A stretch of 64,000 nucleotides of DNA from Murinocardiopsis flavida (GCF_003014485.1 NZ_PYGA01000002.1:1-64000), one strand, 5' to 3'. Shown: positions 42,502 through 52,148, counted from the first letter of the stretch. Numbers and translations are program-made. The notes: generated from the sequence alone by a model not told the origin.

Positions 42502-45197
42502 TGCGGGCTCCCCTCTGTCGTGCGGGTTCCGTTGATCTCCACGACGGTCTCGCTGACGTGCCGCCCCGCGTGCGAGGTCCACCCCATGTCGCCGGTGTCG
42601 GGCAGCATCTCCGTCAGCACCTGGGTGCGCCCCGGTGTGAGCGCGTCGTCGGCCGCCGCGAGGGACAGCGGGTTGTCGAGGTCGATGTAGCGGGGCTTGC
42701 GGGCGGCGTGCGTGGCACCGGCGTTCTCCTGGCGGACGAACATCCGCCGCGGCAGCCCCGCGTTGGCCGCCATGCGCCGCCACCGCAGGTGGAAGTCGAC
42801 GTCATCGGCGGAGTCCGCCCGGTGCGGCAGGCCGTCGGCGCCGGTGCGCCAGCGCGCGCGGTGCAGGACGACGCCCCCGTGCCGGAGCCGGGGGCGGTGC
42901 GCCATGTCCCCCGCGGGGCGCTCGCCGCGCACCCCCGACCACAGGTCCGGGGTCCCCATGCAGGTGTCGGAGAACGCGAGCAGCACCCGCTTGACCCGCG
43001 ACAGCGACTTGGGGATCAGCGCGCCGGAGTACACCGGGACCACGGTCGCGCCGAGCCGCCGCGAGACCAGCCGGAGCCGGCCGCTCGCCTCGTCGTCGAC
43101 GATCCGCAGGTCGCCGACCGGGATCTGGGCATCCGGTTCGCGGAACCCCACGTCGCCGGGGCAGACCAGTTCGTAGGGTGTCAGCGCCGGGTACAGGCTC
43201 AGGTTCGAGGCGTCGTAGCCGTTGGACAGCGACGCGAACACGGTGCCTTCGGGCGCCATGGACGCCAGGTGCGCCGCCATCCCGGCGCGCAGCTCCTCGG
43301 CCTCCTCGGGCGCGAAGTCGTGGGCGAACCGGGCGATCTGCCCGCCCCACCCGGTGTGCGCGGTGTTCAGCACGTGCCCGCCGGCCGAGGGCGCGTGCTG
43401 GAGGAACAGCGACACCGAGGTCCGCTCAACCAGGTGCGGGGGCAGCAGGGACGCGACGTCCGCCAGTGTGTCGCCGTCGAGGGCGAGCTCCGGCGCTCCG
43501 GGCGGCAGCCGGTCGTACGCGGCCTGCACGCGGGCGCTCAGTTCGGCGCGGGCCGCGCGGAGCGCGTCGAACTCCGGCGGGCGGAACCGGTCGCCGCCGC
43601 CGGAGTCCTCGGCGAGGGCCGCGGCGCCGCCGCCGGTGGCCAGGAACAGGTGCAGGTAGTCCTCGTTGAACTCGTGCGCGAACCGCACCACGTCGTCGTG
43701 GGTGCCGCCGGGTCCGCGCCGGTGCCGCAGGTAGGTGCGGGTGGCCAGGCGTTCGGGCAGCAGGTCGTCGAACAGCGGCATGATGCCCGCGAGCGCGCAC
43801 AGGTCGGGCATCAGCGCGTCCTCCCACGCGCCGGGAGCGGCGCGGGGCCCACCGGTGTGCGCCACGTCCTCGTAGACCAGGGCGTTCGGCGGGTCGGGGT
43901 CAGCGAGCCCGATGTGGCGCGCCGCGTCGTCCACCCCGGAGCGCACCCCGGCCAGGATCGCGCGACGGTCGCCGGTCGCCGCGGCGGGCAGCGCGGCGGC
44001 GCGTTCGGCGATCCGGTCGAGGTGCCCCGCGAACTCCGCGGTCCACGGGGCGTCCAGTGCGGCGATCCGGGCGGCGAGGTCGGCGAAGGGGTCGCCGTGG
44101 TGCGGGTCGACGCGCAGCACGGGCGCCGTGAGCAGGCCGAGGACCAGGAGCCGCCCCAGGTACTCCTCGACCTGGTCCGCGGGGCGCGCGGCCGGGTCGG
44201 CGGCGTGGATCCGGGCGGCGAGGTCCGACAGCGGCAGCGGGCCGTGCGCGACGGCCTCGGCGACCACCTCGTCCAGCAGTGGGGTGCGCGGCAGCGTGAA
44301 CACGTTCTCGTCCAGGTAGCCGGCTACTGTCTGCCACCTGTTCTCCGGCGGCTGGTAGGTGCGCCGGACGTAGCGGACGCGGCGCTCCTCGGTCCGGCAC
44401 CCGGCGCTCAGCTCCACCGGCAGGTCGCGGCGCAGCGCCGGCGCCCCTTCGATGGCGGCGGCGAGCGGCGGGAACGCGGCCAGGTTGAACCGCGCCGTGC
44501 CGCGCGTGCCGTCCCCGTTGTCGTGGTGGACGGCGCCGGGCGCGCCGCCGTCGGCGGCCGCGTCGAACCGGCCCAGCGCCACCGTGGTGAGGCTGCTGAA
44601 CGGGCTGGTCTTGTAGGCGGTGCGCAGGATGTAGGCGAGCAGGGAGCGTTCGACCTTGCGCGCCTTCTTCCCGCCGTTGCCTGCGGCGGAGAGGTAGCGG
44701 TCGAGCTCCCGCTCCAGCACCGGCGAGCCGACCTGGAGGCCGCGCCGCAGCGTCTCGCCCCCCGCGACCTGCCGCAGCCGTGCGCGGCAGTGCTCCAGTG
44801 CCGCGTCGAGCAGCCCGCCGCCCTCGTCCAGCGCGTCCTGGTAGTCGCGCCGCAGCGCGACCCAGCGGGCGACGCCGTCCGGGGTGGACGGCGGCATCGC
44901 CGCCCCCGGCAGGCGCCGGTTGTGCACGTCGCGGCGGATCTTCAGCAGTGCCCGCCTGCGGGCGGGGTCGTCGGTGCCGCCGACCGCGTCGGCGAGCGCG
45001 TCGCACACCGGTCCGGCCAGCGCGTCCAGGTCGCCCTCCAGGTCCAGGACCCGTCCGGCCCAGTCCGCCAGCAGGGGGCTGCGCAGCGGTGCCACGTCCT
45101 CTTCGGCCAACCCGCCGACCCGGACCAGGAAGAACGGTGACAACGTCCACCGCATGCCGTCGGCCGACGCGGTCGGCACCGCTGCCGCCTCGCTCAT
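42498..45197 (-). CDS. Lantibiotic dehydratase (LanB N-terminal, glutamylation) protein
   Basis: The protein of about 899 residues matches the LanB glutamylation domain, which uses glutamyl-tRNA to activate Ser/Thr of the precursor. Visible marks include the start MRWTLSPFFLVRVGGL, the central YILRTAYKTSPFSSLTTVALGRFD, YVRRTYQPPENRW, and FREPDAQIPVGDLRIVDDEASGRL near the C-terminus. It lacks the SpaB_C half, which is encoded separately at 41335, as in thiopeptide and goadsporin clusters. ATG 45197 is preferred, with GAGGTGGG upstream; a GTG at 45224 would add nine residues. It is the fourth gene of the operon. Confidence 0.92.
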   Translation of the reverse strand: MSEAAAVPTASADGMRWTLSPFFLVRVGGLAEEDVAPLRSPLLADWAGRVLDLEGDLDALAGPVCDALADAVGGTDDPARRRALLKIRRDVHNRRLPGAAMPPSTPDGVARWVALRRDYQDALDEGGGLLDAALEHCRARLRQVAGGETLRRGLQVGSPVLERELDRYLSAAGNGGKKARKVERSLLAYILRTAYKTSPFSSLTTVALGRFDAAADGGAPGAVHHDNGDGTRGTARFNLAAFPPLAAAIEGAPALRRDLPVELSAGCRTEERRVRYVRRTYQPPENRWQTVAGYLDENVFTLPRTPLLDEVVAEAVAHGPLPLSDLAARIHAADPAARPADQVEEYLGRLLVLGLLTAPVLRVDPHHGDPFADLAARIAALDAPWTAEFAGHLDRIAERAAALPAAATGDRRAILAGVRSGVDDAARHIGLADPDPPNALVYEDVAHTGGPRAAPGAWEDALMPDLCALAGIMPLFDDLLPERLATRTYLRHRRGPGGTHDDVVRFAHEFNEDYLHLFLATGGGAAALAEDSGGGDRFRPPEFDALRAARAELSARVQAAYDRLPPGAPELALDGDTLADVASLLPPHLVERTSVSLFLQHAPSAGGHVLNTAHTGWGGQIARFAHDFAPEEAEELRAGMAAHLASMAPEGTVFASLSNGYDASNLSLYPALTPYELVCPGDVGFREPDAQIPVGDLRIVDDEASGRLRLVSRRLGATVVPVYSGALIPKSLSRVKRVLLAFSDTCMGTPDLWSGVRGERPAGDMAHRPRLRHGGVVLHRARWRTGADGLPHRADSADDVDFHLRWRRMAANAGLPRRMFVRQENAGATHAARKPRYIDLDNPLSLAAADDALTPGRTQVLTEMLPDTGDMGWTSHAGRHVSETVVEINGTRTTEGSPQ

Positions 45198-45309
45198 GGA
45201 TTCCACACCCACCTCGATCTCCACCTCGTTCCACTCGTCGGGCCCGGCTCGCCGCGCCGCCCGTCTCGGCGCGGTCGGCCTTCCGTTGCCCCGTTTCGGT
45301 GCGCGCGGC

Positions 45310-47094
45310 TCATCGGAGTCCGCTTGCGACGTCGGCGCGGTCGCGGCGCTCGTTGCCGACCATGAGCAGCAGCAGTGGCGACTCGTCGGGCCCCAGGCCG
45401 AACCGGTCGGCCAGCCCGAGAGGGTCGAAGGCGAGCGCCGCGCCGCAGCCGAGGCCGAGTGCCGCGGCCGCCAGGTAGCAGTTCTGCGCCGCCATCCCCG
45501 CTTCTGCGTTGACCAGCCGGTAGCCGCGCGGGCCGAGCGCCGCCGCTGCGGCGCGGGGCCGCGCCACGACCGCGATCACCGCGGCGGCCCGGTCCAGGTC
45601 GTAATTGTCGAGCGTGTAGAGGTCCTGGACGCCGCGCGCGGGCGCTGCGGGGTGCAGCGCGTGGTCGGTGCGGCCGGCGCGGTCGGCACTGCTGGCAAGG
45701 TCGGCACGGTCCGCGTAGTCGTAGACGCCGGGCGCGACGTCGGACACGTGCTGGGCGAGGACGGCGAGGCGGACCAGGCCGGGCCCCGCGGCGCCGTCCG
45801 GCGCCGCCTCGGCCGCGCCCCTGGCGCGGGCGGCGCAGGCCAGCACGGTGCCCAGCGCCGCGGCGGGGACCGGCGGCGCCGCGGCGAACGTCCCGAACGC
45901 GGACCGCCGCGTCCGCAGGAGCCCGGGCAGCGCCGCTCCGAGCCGGTCGCGCTGCACCGGGGGCAGGGCGACGCTGCCGCCGCCGTCCCCCGCGGGCCCG
46001 GCGGTGCGCGCCGCCGCCGCGGCGTACGCCTCGGGCCCCGGGGGGACCCGCGCACCCGCGAGGGTCGCCTCGTGGACGCGCTCGACCGTGTCGAACCGGG
46101 TCACCGTCCGGGACCGCTCGTGCTCGGCCGCCGCCACGGCGGGCGCGGGGGGCCGCGGGCCCGCCGGACGAGCCGCCCCGTTCGGCGGGCGCCCGCCGAG
46201 CGGGGTGCCCGCGGCGTCGCCGGAGCCGAGCGGGAGGACCGCCATGACGGACTCCTCCCGCGTGGCCAGGCCGAGCAGCCGGTTCAGCGCCTCCTCGTCG
46301 AACCACAGCGAGGGGGCCGATTCCGCGCCGTGCGCGCGCAGCCACAACCGCCACGTCTCCAGCAGGCAGCCGACGTCCATGGTCACCACGTGGTAGCCGA
46401 AGTCGGCGTACTTGTAGGTGTTCTTCCAGAACTTGACGGTGACCAGCAGGAACCCGGCGGCGTCCGCGCCGGCGTCGGCGTCGGGGAGCGCGGCCCGCAC
46501 CCGGTCGGTGACGTCGCCCGCGAGCAGCCGGTGGAACGCGGCGCGCGGCGCGGAGTAGTGGTAGACACCGGGGAGCATGGGGCCGCCCGGGCCCGGCGTC
46601 CAGTACACCTCGCACGGGTAGAGCCCGCCGCCCGATGCCGTGCCGCGCGACCACACCGCGGCGTCGTAGCGCGCCATCCCCTCGGCGGCGGCGTTGGGCG
46701 TCACCCGCAGCCGCCGGTCCAGTAGGCCGTGCGAGTGGTACAGCATCGCGGCGAGCCCGTGCGGCGGGAGCGCGGCCCCGGGCGGGGGCGGCGGGCCGAA
46801 CACGGCCGCGCCGAAGTCGGCCGCCGGTGCGCGGGCGGCCCCGGGCGCGGCGGCATTCGGGTCGGCATCCGGGTCGGCGTGAGGGCCGGTGCGGGATTCA
46901 GTGCGGGGGCCGGTGTCCCGGTCGGTGTGGGATTCGGGATGAGGGTCGGCGTGGGGGAACGGGAGCGCGCCGATCCCCGGGTACACCTTGTGCCGCAGGG
47001 GCTGGTCCCGCCAGTCGGGCGTGAACCCGGGCGGGCCGAGCGGTTCGCGCGCGCGGTGCTCCAGCGCGCGCAGGTAGTCGTCCACGGTGCTCAT
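45310..47094 (-). CDS. SagB-type FMN-dependent azoline dehydrogenase (two nitroreductase domains)
   Basis: The 594-residue protein contains two SagB/nitroreductase-like halves. The first (about 95-290) has AAVWSRGTASGGGLYPCEVYW and FWKNTYKYADFGYHVVTMDVGC. The second (about 400-590) has GLLRTRRSAFGTF and NAEAGMAAQNCYLAAAALGLGCGAA. The first keeps the FMN-binding SGGGLYP and H.MDVG features; the second keeps only part of them, so one domain may be structural. The enzyme should oxidise azolines, made by YcaO, to azoles. A charged, His/Asp/Pro-rich insertion lies at about residues 50-90. The start at 47094 is 14 bp after the YcaO stop. Confidence 0.9.
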   Translation of the reverse strand: MSTVDDYLRALEHRAREPLGPPGFTPDWRDQPLRHKVYPGIGALPFPHADPHPESHTDRDTGPRTESRTGPHADPDADPNAAAPGAARAPAADFGAAVFGPPPPPGAALPPHGLAAMLYHSHGLLDRRLRVTPNAAAEGMARYDAAVWSRGTASGGGLYPCEVYWTPGPGGPMLPGVYHYSAPRAAFHRLLAGDVTDRVRAALPDADAGADAAGFLLVTVKFWKNTYKYADFGYHVVTMDVGCLLETWRLWLRAHGAESAPSLWFDEEALNRLLGLATREESVMAVLPLGSGDAAGTPLGGRPPNGAARPAGPRPPAPAVAAAEHERSRTVTRFDTVERVHEATLAGARVPPGPEAYAAAAARTAGPAGDGGGSVALPPVQRDRLGAALPGLLRTRRSAFGTFAAAPPVPAAALGTVLACAARARGAAEAAPDGAAGPGLVRLAVLAQHVSDVAPGVYDYADRADLASSADRAGRTDHALHPAAPARGVQDLYTLDNYDLDRAAAVIAVVARPRAAAAALGPRGYRLVNAEAGMAAQNCYLAAAALGLGCGAALAFDPLGLADRFGLGPDESPLLLLMVGNERRDRADVASGLR

Positions 47095-47108
47095 CGGCTC
47101 GTCGCCCT

Positions 47109-49307
47109 TCACATGAACGGGTGCGGAACGTGGTGCAGGTCGGACCGGGCGAGGGGGGCGTGGCGCCGCCCGGCGTCGGACAGTGCGGTGCGGGTGCGCG
47201 GCATGTCGAGGACCCGCTGCCGGTCCCAGCCGAAGTCGATCGGCACCATCCCCGGGACCAGGACTCTCGCGGTGCGCAGGCCGACGCGGCGCTGCTCGGG
47301 GCTCGTCTGGTCGACGGCGACCGTGTCGAACCCGCGGTCTGCGAGGAGATCGCGGCAGAAGCCCAGGTCGTCGGCGAGGTCGAGGCCGCGCGGGCGGTCG
47401 CGTTCCCACTGCCCGTACAGCTCCGCCATCGGCACGGCGCGGTGCGCGCCGAGGAGCGGTTCGAGGTGCGGCGCCATCTCCGGCAGGCCGAACAGCGCCG
47501 AGTGGTCGCGCATCTCCCGCACCCGGGTGAAGTCGGCCGCCATGGCGCGCAGCTCGGCCAGCCGCTCTGCGGTGCGCCGGGCGAAGCCGGGCAGGTTGGA
47601 GGCCACTTCCAACAGTGCGGTGTGCAGCGCCTGCCGGGGGTCGAGGCTCGCCCCGGCGGAGACCAGCGCGGCCCCGAGTCCGTCGCCGCTGCCGTCGCGG
47701 CGGACGGCCACCGCTGTCACCACGGGGATGGGCAGGTCGATGCGGGTGTCGAAGAACCGCACGTCGTAGCCGATGAGGCCGAGGCGCGCGATCATGTGCC
47801 GGGTCGCCGGGTCGGCGCACCCAGCGGCGTCGATCTCGGGCAGCCGGGCGCGGGCGTGCCAGGCGATCAGGAACGCGTCGCGCTCGACCCGTTCGAGGAG
47901 GGCGTGCAGCACGGCCTCGGTCAGGGTCCGGCCGGCGGCGCTGCCGCTCGACGACTCGGCCGCGAAGCGGGGCCAGCCGTCGTTCACGGTGTAGGACACG
48001 AACTGCTCGGGGACCAGCACCGGGGAGCGGTCGCGCAGGGAGCGGCCGGTGACCCACGGCATGCGCGCCGCCGGGGAGTAGGCGGCGAAGCCCGCTGCAA
48101 GGGCCGGTGCGGCGGCGTCGAGGACGCCGCACACAGCGGGATCGACGGCGGGCGTCCCGCGTGCGGAGAGTTCGGCGTGGGAGGCGACAACACGGTCCGG
48201 TGCGTGCCGCAGGCCCGCGCAGCGCTCCAGCCCTTCGCACACGGCCAGCAGGGTGCTGTGCGCGTGGACGGCGGAGTGCCCGCTCCAGTGCACGTCGAGC
48301 AGCGCCGGGCCGTCGCGCACGGCGATGCGCCCGGTGACGGGTGCCGTGGTGGTGCTGTCGAGGACGGGGTCGGCGTCGGTGCCGAGGACGCCGCACAGTG
48401 GGCCGGTGAGCGCGTCCAGCGGCAACGCCATCTCCGCCACCGGGAGGGCGCGGTACACGTCGGGGTGCGGTTTCGGCGCGGGCCGGGGAACGGACGCGAC
48501 CCCGTCGGCGGGATCCTGCGGGGCGGCGGCCGAGACGGCGCCGCAGCGGGGGCAGTCGGGGTCGGCCATGAGCGTGTGGGCGCGGACCCGCAGCGTGTCC
48601 GTGCGCAGCTCGTGGACGGCGAGTGTCCCGGGACGGAGCGCGCCGCCCCGCGGGTACGCCGCGGCACGCCGCGCCAGGACGGCGGCGAGGTCGGCGAGGG
48701 TGTCGAGCGCGAACGGGGTGAGCAGCGGGTCGGCGGCGATCGCGTGCAGGCCGCCGCCTTGCTCCATGGCGGTCCGCTGGTGGTTCGGCCGCAGCTTCTG
48801 CCACCGCACGGCGAGGCAGTGGGGGCACGGCGCACCGGAGTCTGCGGGGGACGCAGGGGACGCGGACCCGGAGGATGCGGAGGCGGAGAACTCCGCCTCG
48901 GGGCACACGGCGTCGGGGAACACCGCCGCGACGGCGGAGCGCTCGCCGAGGTGCACCGACAGGACCGCGCGGCGCCCGGGCCCCGTCCCGTCGTCCGAGG
49001 GCGCCGGGGTCGGGGGCGGAGTCGACGCCGCAGTCGCCGTCAGGGTCGGAGTCGGACACCGCGTCGGGACCGACGCGTCCGGGGCCGCCGCCAACGCGTC
49101 CGCTGCACCGAGCACGGCCACCTCCAGCCGGAAACCCGCGAACGCCGGGTCGCGCTCGGCGCGTTCCCGCAGGTGCTCGGCGACGCGCGCGCGGTCGCCC
49201 GCGCGGCCCGGCACCGGGCCGCCGCGCGGCGTCCGGCCCGGCGCGCCACCGTCGAGCGGCGCGTCCGCACCGCCGGGTGCGGTCCCCGGTTCGGGGGTGC
49301 CCGTCAT
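47109..49307 (-). CDS. YcaO-type azoline-forming cyclodehydratase
   Basis: The 732-residue protein has an N-terminal region (about 1-290) with a CPHC/CPRC zinc-type Cys set, as in thiopeptide-type partners. A YcaO domain follows (about 320-732): HAHSTLLAVCEGLERCAG, LTEAVLHALLERVERDAFLIAWH, ALHTALLEVASNLPGFA, and the C-terminus VPHPFM, which matches the Pro-rich end used by cyclodehydratases. With the E1-like partner at 49304 it should convert Cys (and perhaps Ser/Thr) of the precursor to azolines using ATP. Its ATG overlaps the partner stop codon by 4 bp. A low-complexity Ala/Ser/Pro stretch lies at about residues 80-160. Confidence 0.92.
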   Translation of the reverse strand: MTGTPEPGTAPGGADAPLDGGAPGRTPRGGPVPGRAGDRARVAEHLRERAERDPAFAGFRLEVAVLGAADALAAAPDASVPTRCPTPTLTATAASTPPPTPAPSDDGTGPGRRAVLSVHLGERSAVAAVFPDAVCPEAEFSASASSGSASPASPADSGAPCPHCLAVRWQKLRPNHQRTAMEQGGGLHAIAADPLLTPFALDTLADLAAVLARRAAAYPRGGALRPGTLAVHELRTDTLRVRAHTLMADPDCPRCGAVSAAAPQDPADGVASVPRPAPKPHPDVYRALPVAEMALPLDALTGPLCGVLGTDADPVLDSTTTAPVTGRIAVRDGPALLDVHWSGHSAVHAHSTLLAVCEGLERCAGLRHAPDRVVASHAELSARGTPAVDPAVCGVLDAAAPALAAGFAAYSPAARMPWVTGRSLRDRSPVLVPEQFVSYTVNDGWPRFAAESSSGSAAGRTLTEAVLHALLERVERDAFLIAWHARARLPEIDAAGCADPATRHMIARLGLIGYDVRFFDTRIDLPIPVVTAVAVRRDGSGDGLGAALVSAGASLDPRQALHTALLEVASNLPGFARRTAERLAELRAMAADFTRVREMRDHSALFGLPEMAPHLEPLLGAHRAVPMAELYGQWERDRPRGLDLADDLGFCRDLLADRGFDTVAVDQTSPEQRRVGLRTARVLVPGMVPIDFGWDRQRVLDMPRTRTALSDAGRRHAPLARSDLHHVPHPFM

Positions 49308-51772
49308 CGGGTGCGGACCACGCGAACGGTGCGCAGGCCGCAGGCGCCGAGGTCAACGGGGGTGACGTCGGCGGCGAACGCGTCGCCGCCCCGTGCACGC
49401 AGGTCGGCGATCAGCGCGGCGTGATCGGTGGCGGGCCGTTCCGGGGCCGGGCCATCGGCGTCGGCGAGCAGGGCCCGCGGGTCGAGGCCGGGCAGCAGCG
49501 GGCCGCCGAGGTCGACCCCCTCCGCTGCGTCCGCTGCGTCCTCGTGCGCCGTTGCGGCGGAGACACCGCCGAGCTGGCGGATCCCGAGCAGGTCGCGCAG
49601 GGCACCCGTCGCGGCGGCGCGGCGGTCCAGGCCGGCACCGGAGGTCCACAGCGGCGGCCCGTCGCCCGCGAGGTCGACCGCGAGGACCACGTGGGCCGGA
49701 GCGCCTCCGGCCAGGTCGAGCAGCAGCGGCGCGCACCCCAGGTTCTCGGCGGTACGCAGCAGGAAGACGGTCTCGTCCGCGGCGCCGAGCGCGGCGGCGG
49801 GGATCTCGGCGACCCGCGCGGTGCGGTGCAGCGCCGCGCGGAGCGCCTCGTAGCCGAATGCCGAAAGCAGGCCCTCGGCCGCCGCCTGCGCGGGATCGGG
49901 GCCGGAGCCCGCACCGGCGGCGCTCCGCTCGAACAGCGCCGCGTCGTTGCAGTCCGAGAACGGGAGGACGGCGGCGGCGGGCAGCCAGCGGACACCCCCG
50001 TCCACCATCGATGTCGACGGCAACCAGTGCTGTTCGGCGGCGTCGGCGGCGTCGACGGGCAGCCCGCTCCACGTCGCGAGCCGGTCGGGGGCGACGCGGA
50101 CGACGTCGACCGGGGGTGCGGGTGAACGGGCGGCCACGGCGTCGCGGGTGCGCACGACCTCGTCCGCGTAGCAGAGGGCGGCGGCGCCGACGGCGCGGCC
50201 GCGGGCGGCCGCAACGGTGGAGACGTCGAACGCCGTGATGACGCGCTGCCGCCCAGTGCGGACGGGCAGCGGCATCCGCACCGCGCCCGCCTTCAGCGGG
50301 GACTGCGCCATCGCGGCGTCGGCGTAGCCGGTGAACACCCCGAGGCGCGGGCCGAACAGGGCACCGTGATCCGCCGCCGCGACCTGCGGTTCCGCCGCGG
50401 GGTCCGGTGACGCGACCGCGGTGTCCGGCGGCATGAGCGCAGGGTCCTGCGGCGGTTCCGCCGCCGGGCGGGCGCCGTCGGCGACCCGGTCCGCGGCGGC
50501 GCCGACCGGCGGGGCGGTGGCAACAGGTGCACCGGTGACCGGCGGCGCCGGGACTCCCCCGGCCGGGGTTCCGCAGCTCGGGCACAGCGGGTGCGGGAGC
50601 AGGGGTTCCCGGGTGCTCTCCAGCGTGCCGAGGTCTTGGCACACGACGGCGCCGTCGGTCTCGGCCGCGAGGGCGCCCGTGCGCTCGCGGAAGACGTCGA
50701 AGGCCACCATCGTGCCGAGCATGGCGGCGACGTTCGGATCCAGTGGGGCCGCCGCCGCGGGGACGCTCGGGAGGGCCAGTTCGCGCCAGAGCGCCGCCCC
50801 TGCCCCGAGATCCGCCCCGGCGCCGATCCGGAGCACTGCGCAGCACCAGCACGGCCGCCGACCAGGACCGGTCATCGGCCCGACGACCGCTTGGCCGCCG
50901 ATCACCGCCATCGGGATCGCCACCGGGCCGTCGTCGGCGCGGCGACCGGCCAGGTGGCGCCAGAGGGCGGCCGTACGTCCTTCGCCAGGTGAGAGCACGA
51001 CGAAGTCCCAGTCCGCAGTGGGCGGGGCGGGCGCGCCCTCCGCCTCATGGCCCGTGGGCGGAACAGGCGGCACACCGTCCACCCCGTGGTCCGAGGGCGG
51101 GGCGGTCGGCGCGGCGGGCCGGGGCGGGCCGCCGGAGAGGACTCCGGCCAGCGCATCGGGGGCGGTGAGGTCGACCCGGCGGACCTCGGCGGGGCACCCG
51201 GCGGAGCGCAGTTCGGCGGCCTCGGCGTCCGCTGCGGCCCACGCGGTGCCGGACGGGCCGGTGTCGGCCACGTGCACGGCCGCGATGCCGTTGCGGAGCA
51301 GGCCCAGCGCGACCGCGCGGTCGACCTCGCCGGACCCCGCCACGAGGACCCGCGCGGAACGGAAGCGCGCGAACCGGGCCGCGCCGCCGTCGGCGTAATG
51401 CTCGATGTAGCCGATCTGGTCGGCGAAGCGCCGCCTGACGGCGTCGGGCAGCGCGGTGTCGGGTCCGGGACGGGAGTCGCGCACGAAGCCGCGGTCGGCC
51501 AGTGACGCGAGGACGCGCATGACGGACGCCCGCTGCGCCTCGGGCAGCTCGGCGCAGAGCTCCCCGACGGTGGCGCTGCCGTCGAGGTACGGGGCGATCG
51601 CGCGCACCAGCCCGTACGCCCCGGCGCCCTTGATGAGGAAGCGCCCTTCGGGGTGGTGCAGCAGTGCGCCGTCGCCGTTGTCGGCGAACAGCGCATCGTG
51701 CCGCAACCGCGGCCGGAAGCCGGTGAAACCGCTGTCGGACGGGGACTCGGCCCCGCCTGTCTGGCTCCGCAT
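49304..51772 (-). CDS. TOMM leader-binding E1-like (Ocin-ThiF type) cyclodehydratase partner
   Basis: The 822-residue protein begins with a winged-helix RRE-like domain (about 15-100): FRPRLRHDALFADNGDGALLHHPEGRFLIKG, which should bind the acidic leader of the precursor. A degenerate ThiF/E1 domain (about 115-430) follows, with VLVAGSGEVDRAVALGLLRNGI and Cys pairs in CWCC and CPSC for zinc. The C-terminal half (about 500-822) is an Ocin-ThiF-type extension containing a YcaO-like VRRTRD/FSDCNDAALFE region. It lacks the Gly-rich ATP loop of true E1 enzymes, as expected for a partner that only presents substrate. It is the first gene of the biosynthetic operon, with a likely leaderless promoter at 51780-51785. 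Confidence 0.9.
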   Translation of the reverse strand: MRSQTGGAESPSDSGFTGFRPRLRHDALFADNGDGALLHHPEGRFLIKGAGAYGLVRAIAPYLDGSATVGELCAELPEAQRASVMRVLASLADRGFVRDSRPGPDTALPDAVRRRFADQIGYIEHYADGGAARFARFRSARVLVAGSGEVDRAVALGLLRNGIAAVHVADTGPSGTAWAAADAEAAELRSAGCPAEVRRVDLTAPDALAGVLSGGPPRPAAPTAPPSDHGVDGVPPVPPTGHEAEGAPAPPTADWDFVVLSPGEGRTAALWRHLAGRRADDGPVAIPMAVIGGQAVVGPMTGPGRRPCWCCAVLRIGAGADLGAGAALWRELALPSVPAAAAPLDPNVAAMLGTMVAFDVFRERTGALAAETDGAVVCQDLGTLESTREPLLPHPLCPSCGTPAGGVPAPPVTGAPVATAPPVGAAADRVADGARPAAEPPQDPALMPPDTAVASPDPAAEPQVAAADHGALFGPRLGVFTGYADAAMAQSPLKAGAVRMPLPVRTGRQRVITAFDVSTVAAARGRAVGAAALCYADEVVRTRDAVAARSPAPPVDVVRVAPDRLATWSGLPVDAADAAEQHWLPSTSMVDGGVRWLPAAAVLPFSDCNDAALFERSAAGAGSGPDPAQAAAEGLLSAFGYEALRAALHRTARVAEIPAAALGAADETVFLLRTAENLGCAPLLLDLAGGAPAHVVLAVDLAGDGPPLWTSGAGLDRRAAATGALRDLLGIRQLGGVSAATAHEDAADAAEGVDLGGPLLPGLDPRALLADADGPAPERPATDHAALIADLRARGGDAFAADVTPVDLGACGLRTVRVVRTR

Positions 51773-52148
51773 TCGGCAGAGTATAGGGAACTCCGCAACC
51801 ATCGGATACAGCGCGCCCACGGTACGTGAACGGCCTGCGACCACGGCCGCTCCGCGCGGACCCCGAACGGCGCGCCACGCCGGCGACTCGGCCGGTGGTG
51901 CCCTTTCCGGTCCGTTCGGCGACCGGGTCCGCTCGCGGTGCCCGCGTCCCGCGGCGTCCCGCGGCGATCGTGCGGGACCGGACCCTCCCGGTCGCCGGCG
52001 GGCTGTCGGCTCCTTGCGGCGCCGGATCCGCGGAGCGGGTTGCGCCCAGGGTGAAAACGGGGTCGGCCGGCGCGGAACCGGGGAGATCCTGGGCACGGCG
52101 GTCCCCGGCCGGGGCGGGTCGAGCGGTAATGAGGGGTGGGTCGGGCCC
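51773..52148. other. 376-bp divergent region at the upstream end of the RiPP cluster
   Basis: It separates the E1-like operon from the divergent methyltransferase and must hold both promoters. Apart from the -10-like element beside 51772, it shows a near-duplicate CGTCCCGCGG pair around 51945-51963 and an AT-rich GGGTGAAAACGGGG stretch near 52050. No ORF here has protein-like character. Confidence 0.5.
51780..51785 (-). promoter_or_regulatory. -10 element of a probable leaderless operon promoter
   Basis: On the minus strand TATACT ends exactly seven bases before the ATG at 51772, the spacing that puts the transcription start on the start codon. No Shine-Dalgarno sequence is present. A convincing -35 is not seen. 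Confidence 0.5.

Noticed and set aside
45198..45309. A second precursor peptide in the gap between SagB and LanB
   Set aside because: No short frame here combines a ribosome binding site with a leader/core pattern; the translations are Arg/Gly-rich.
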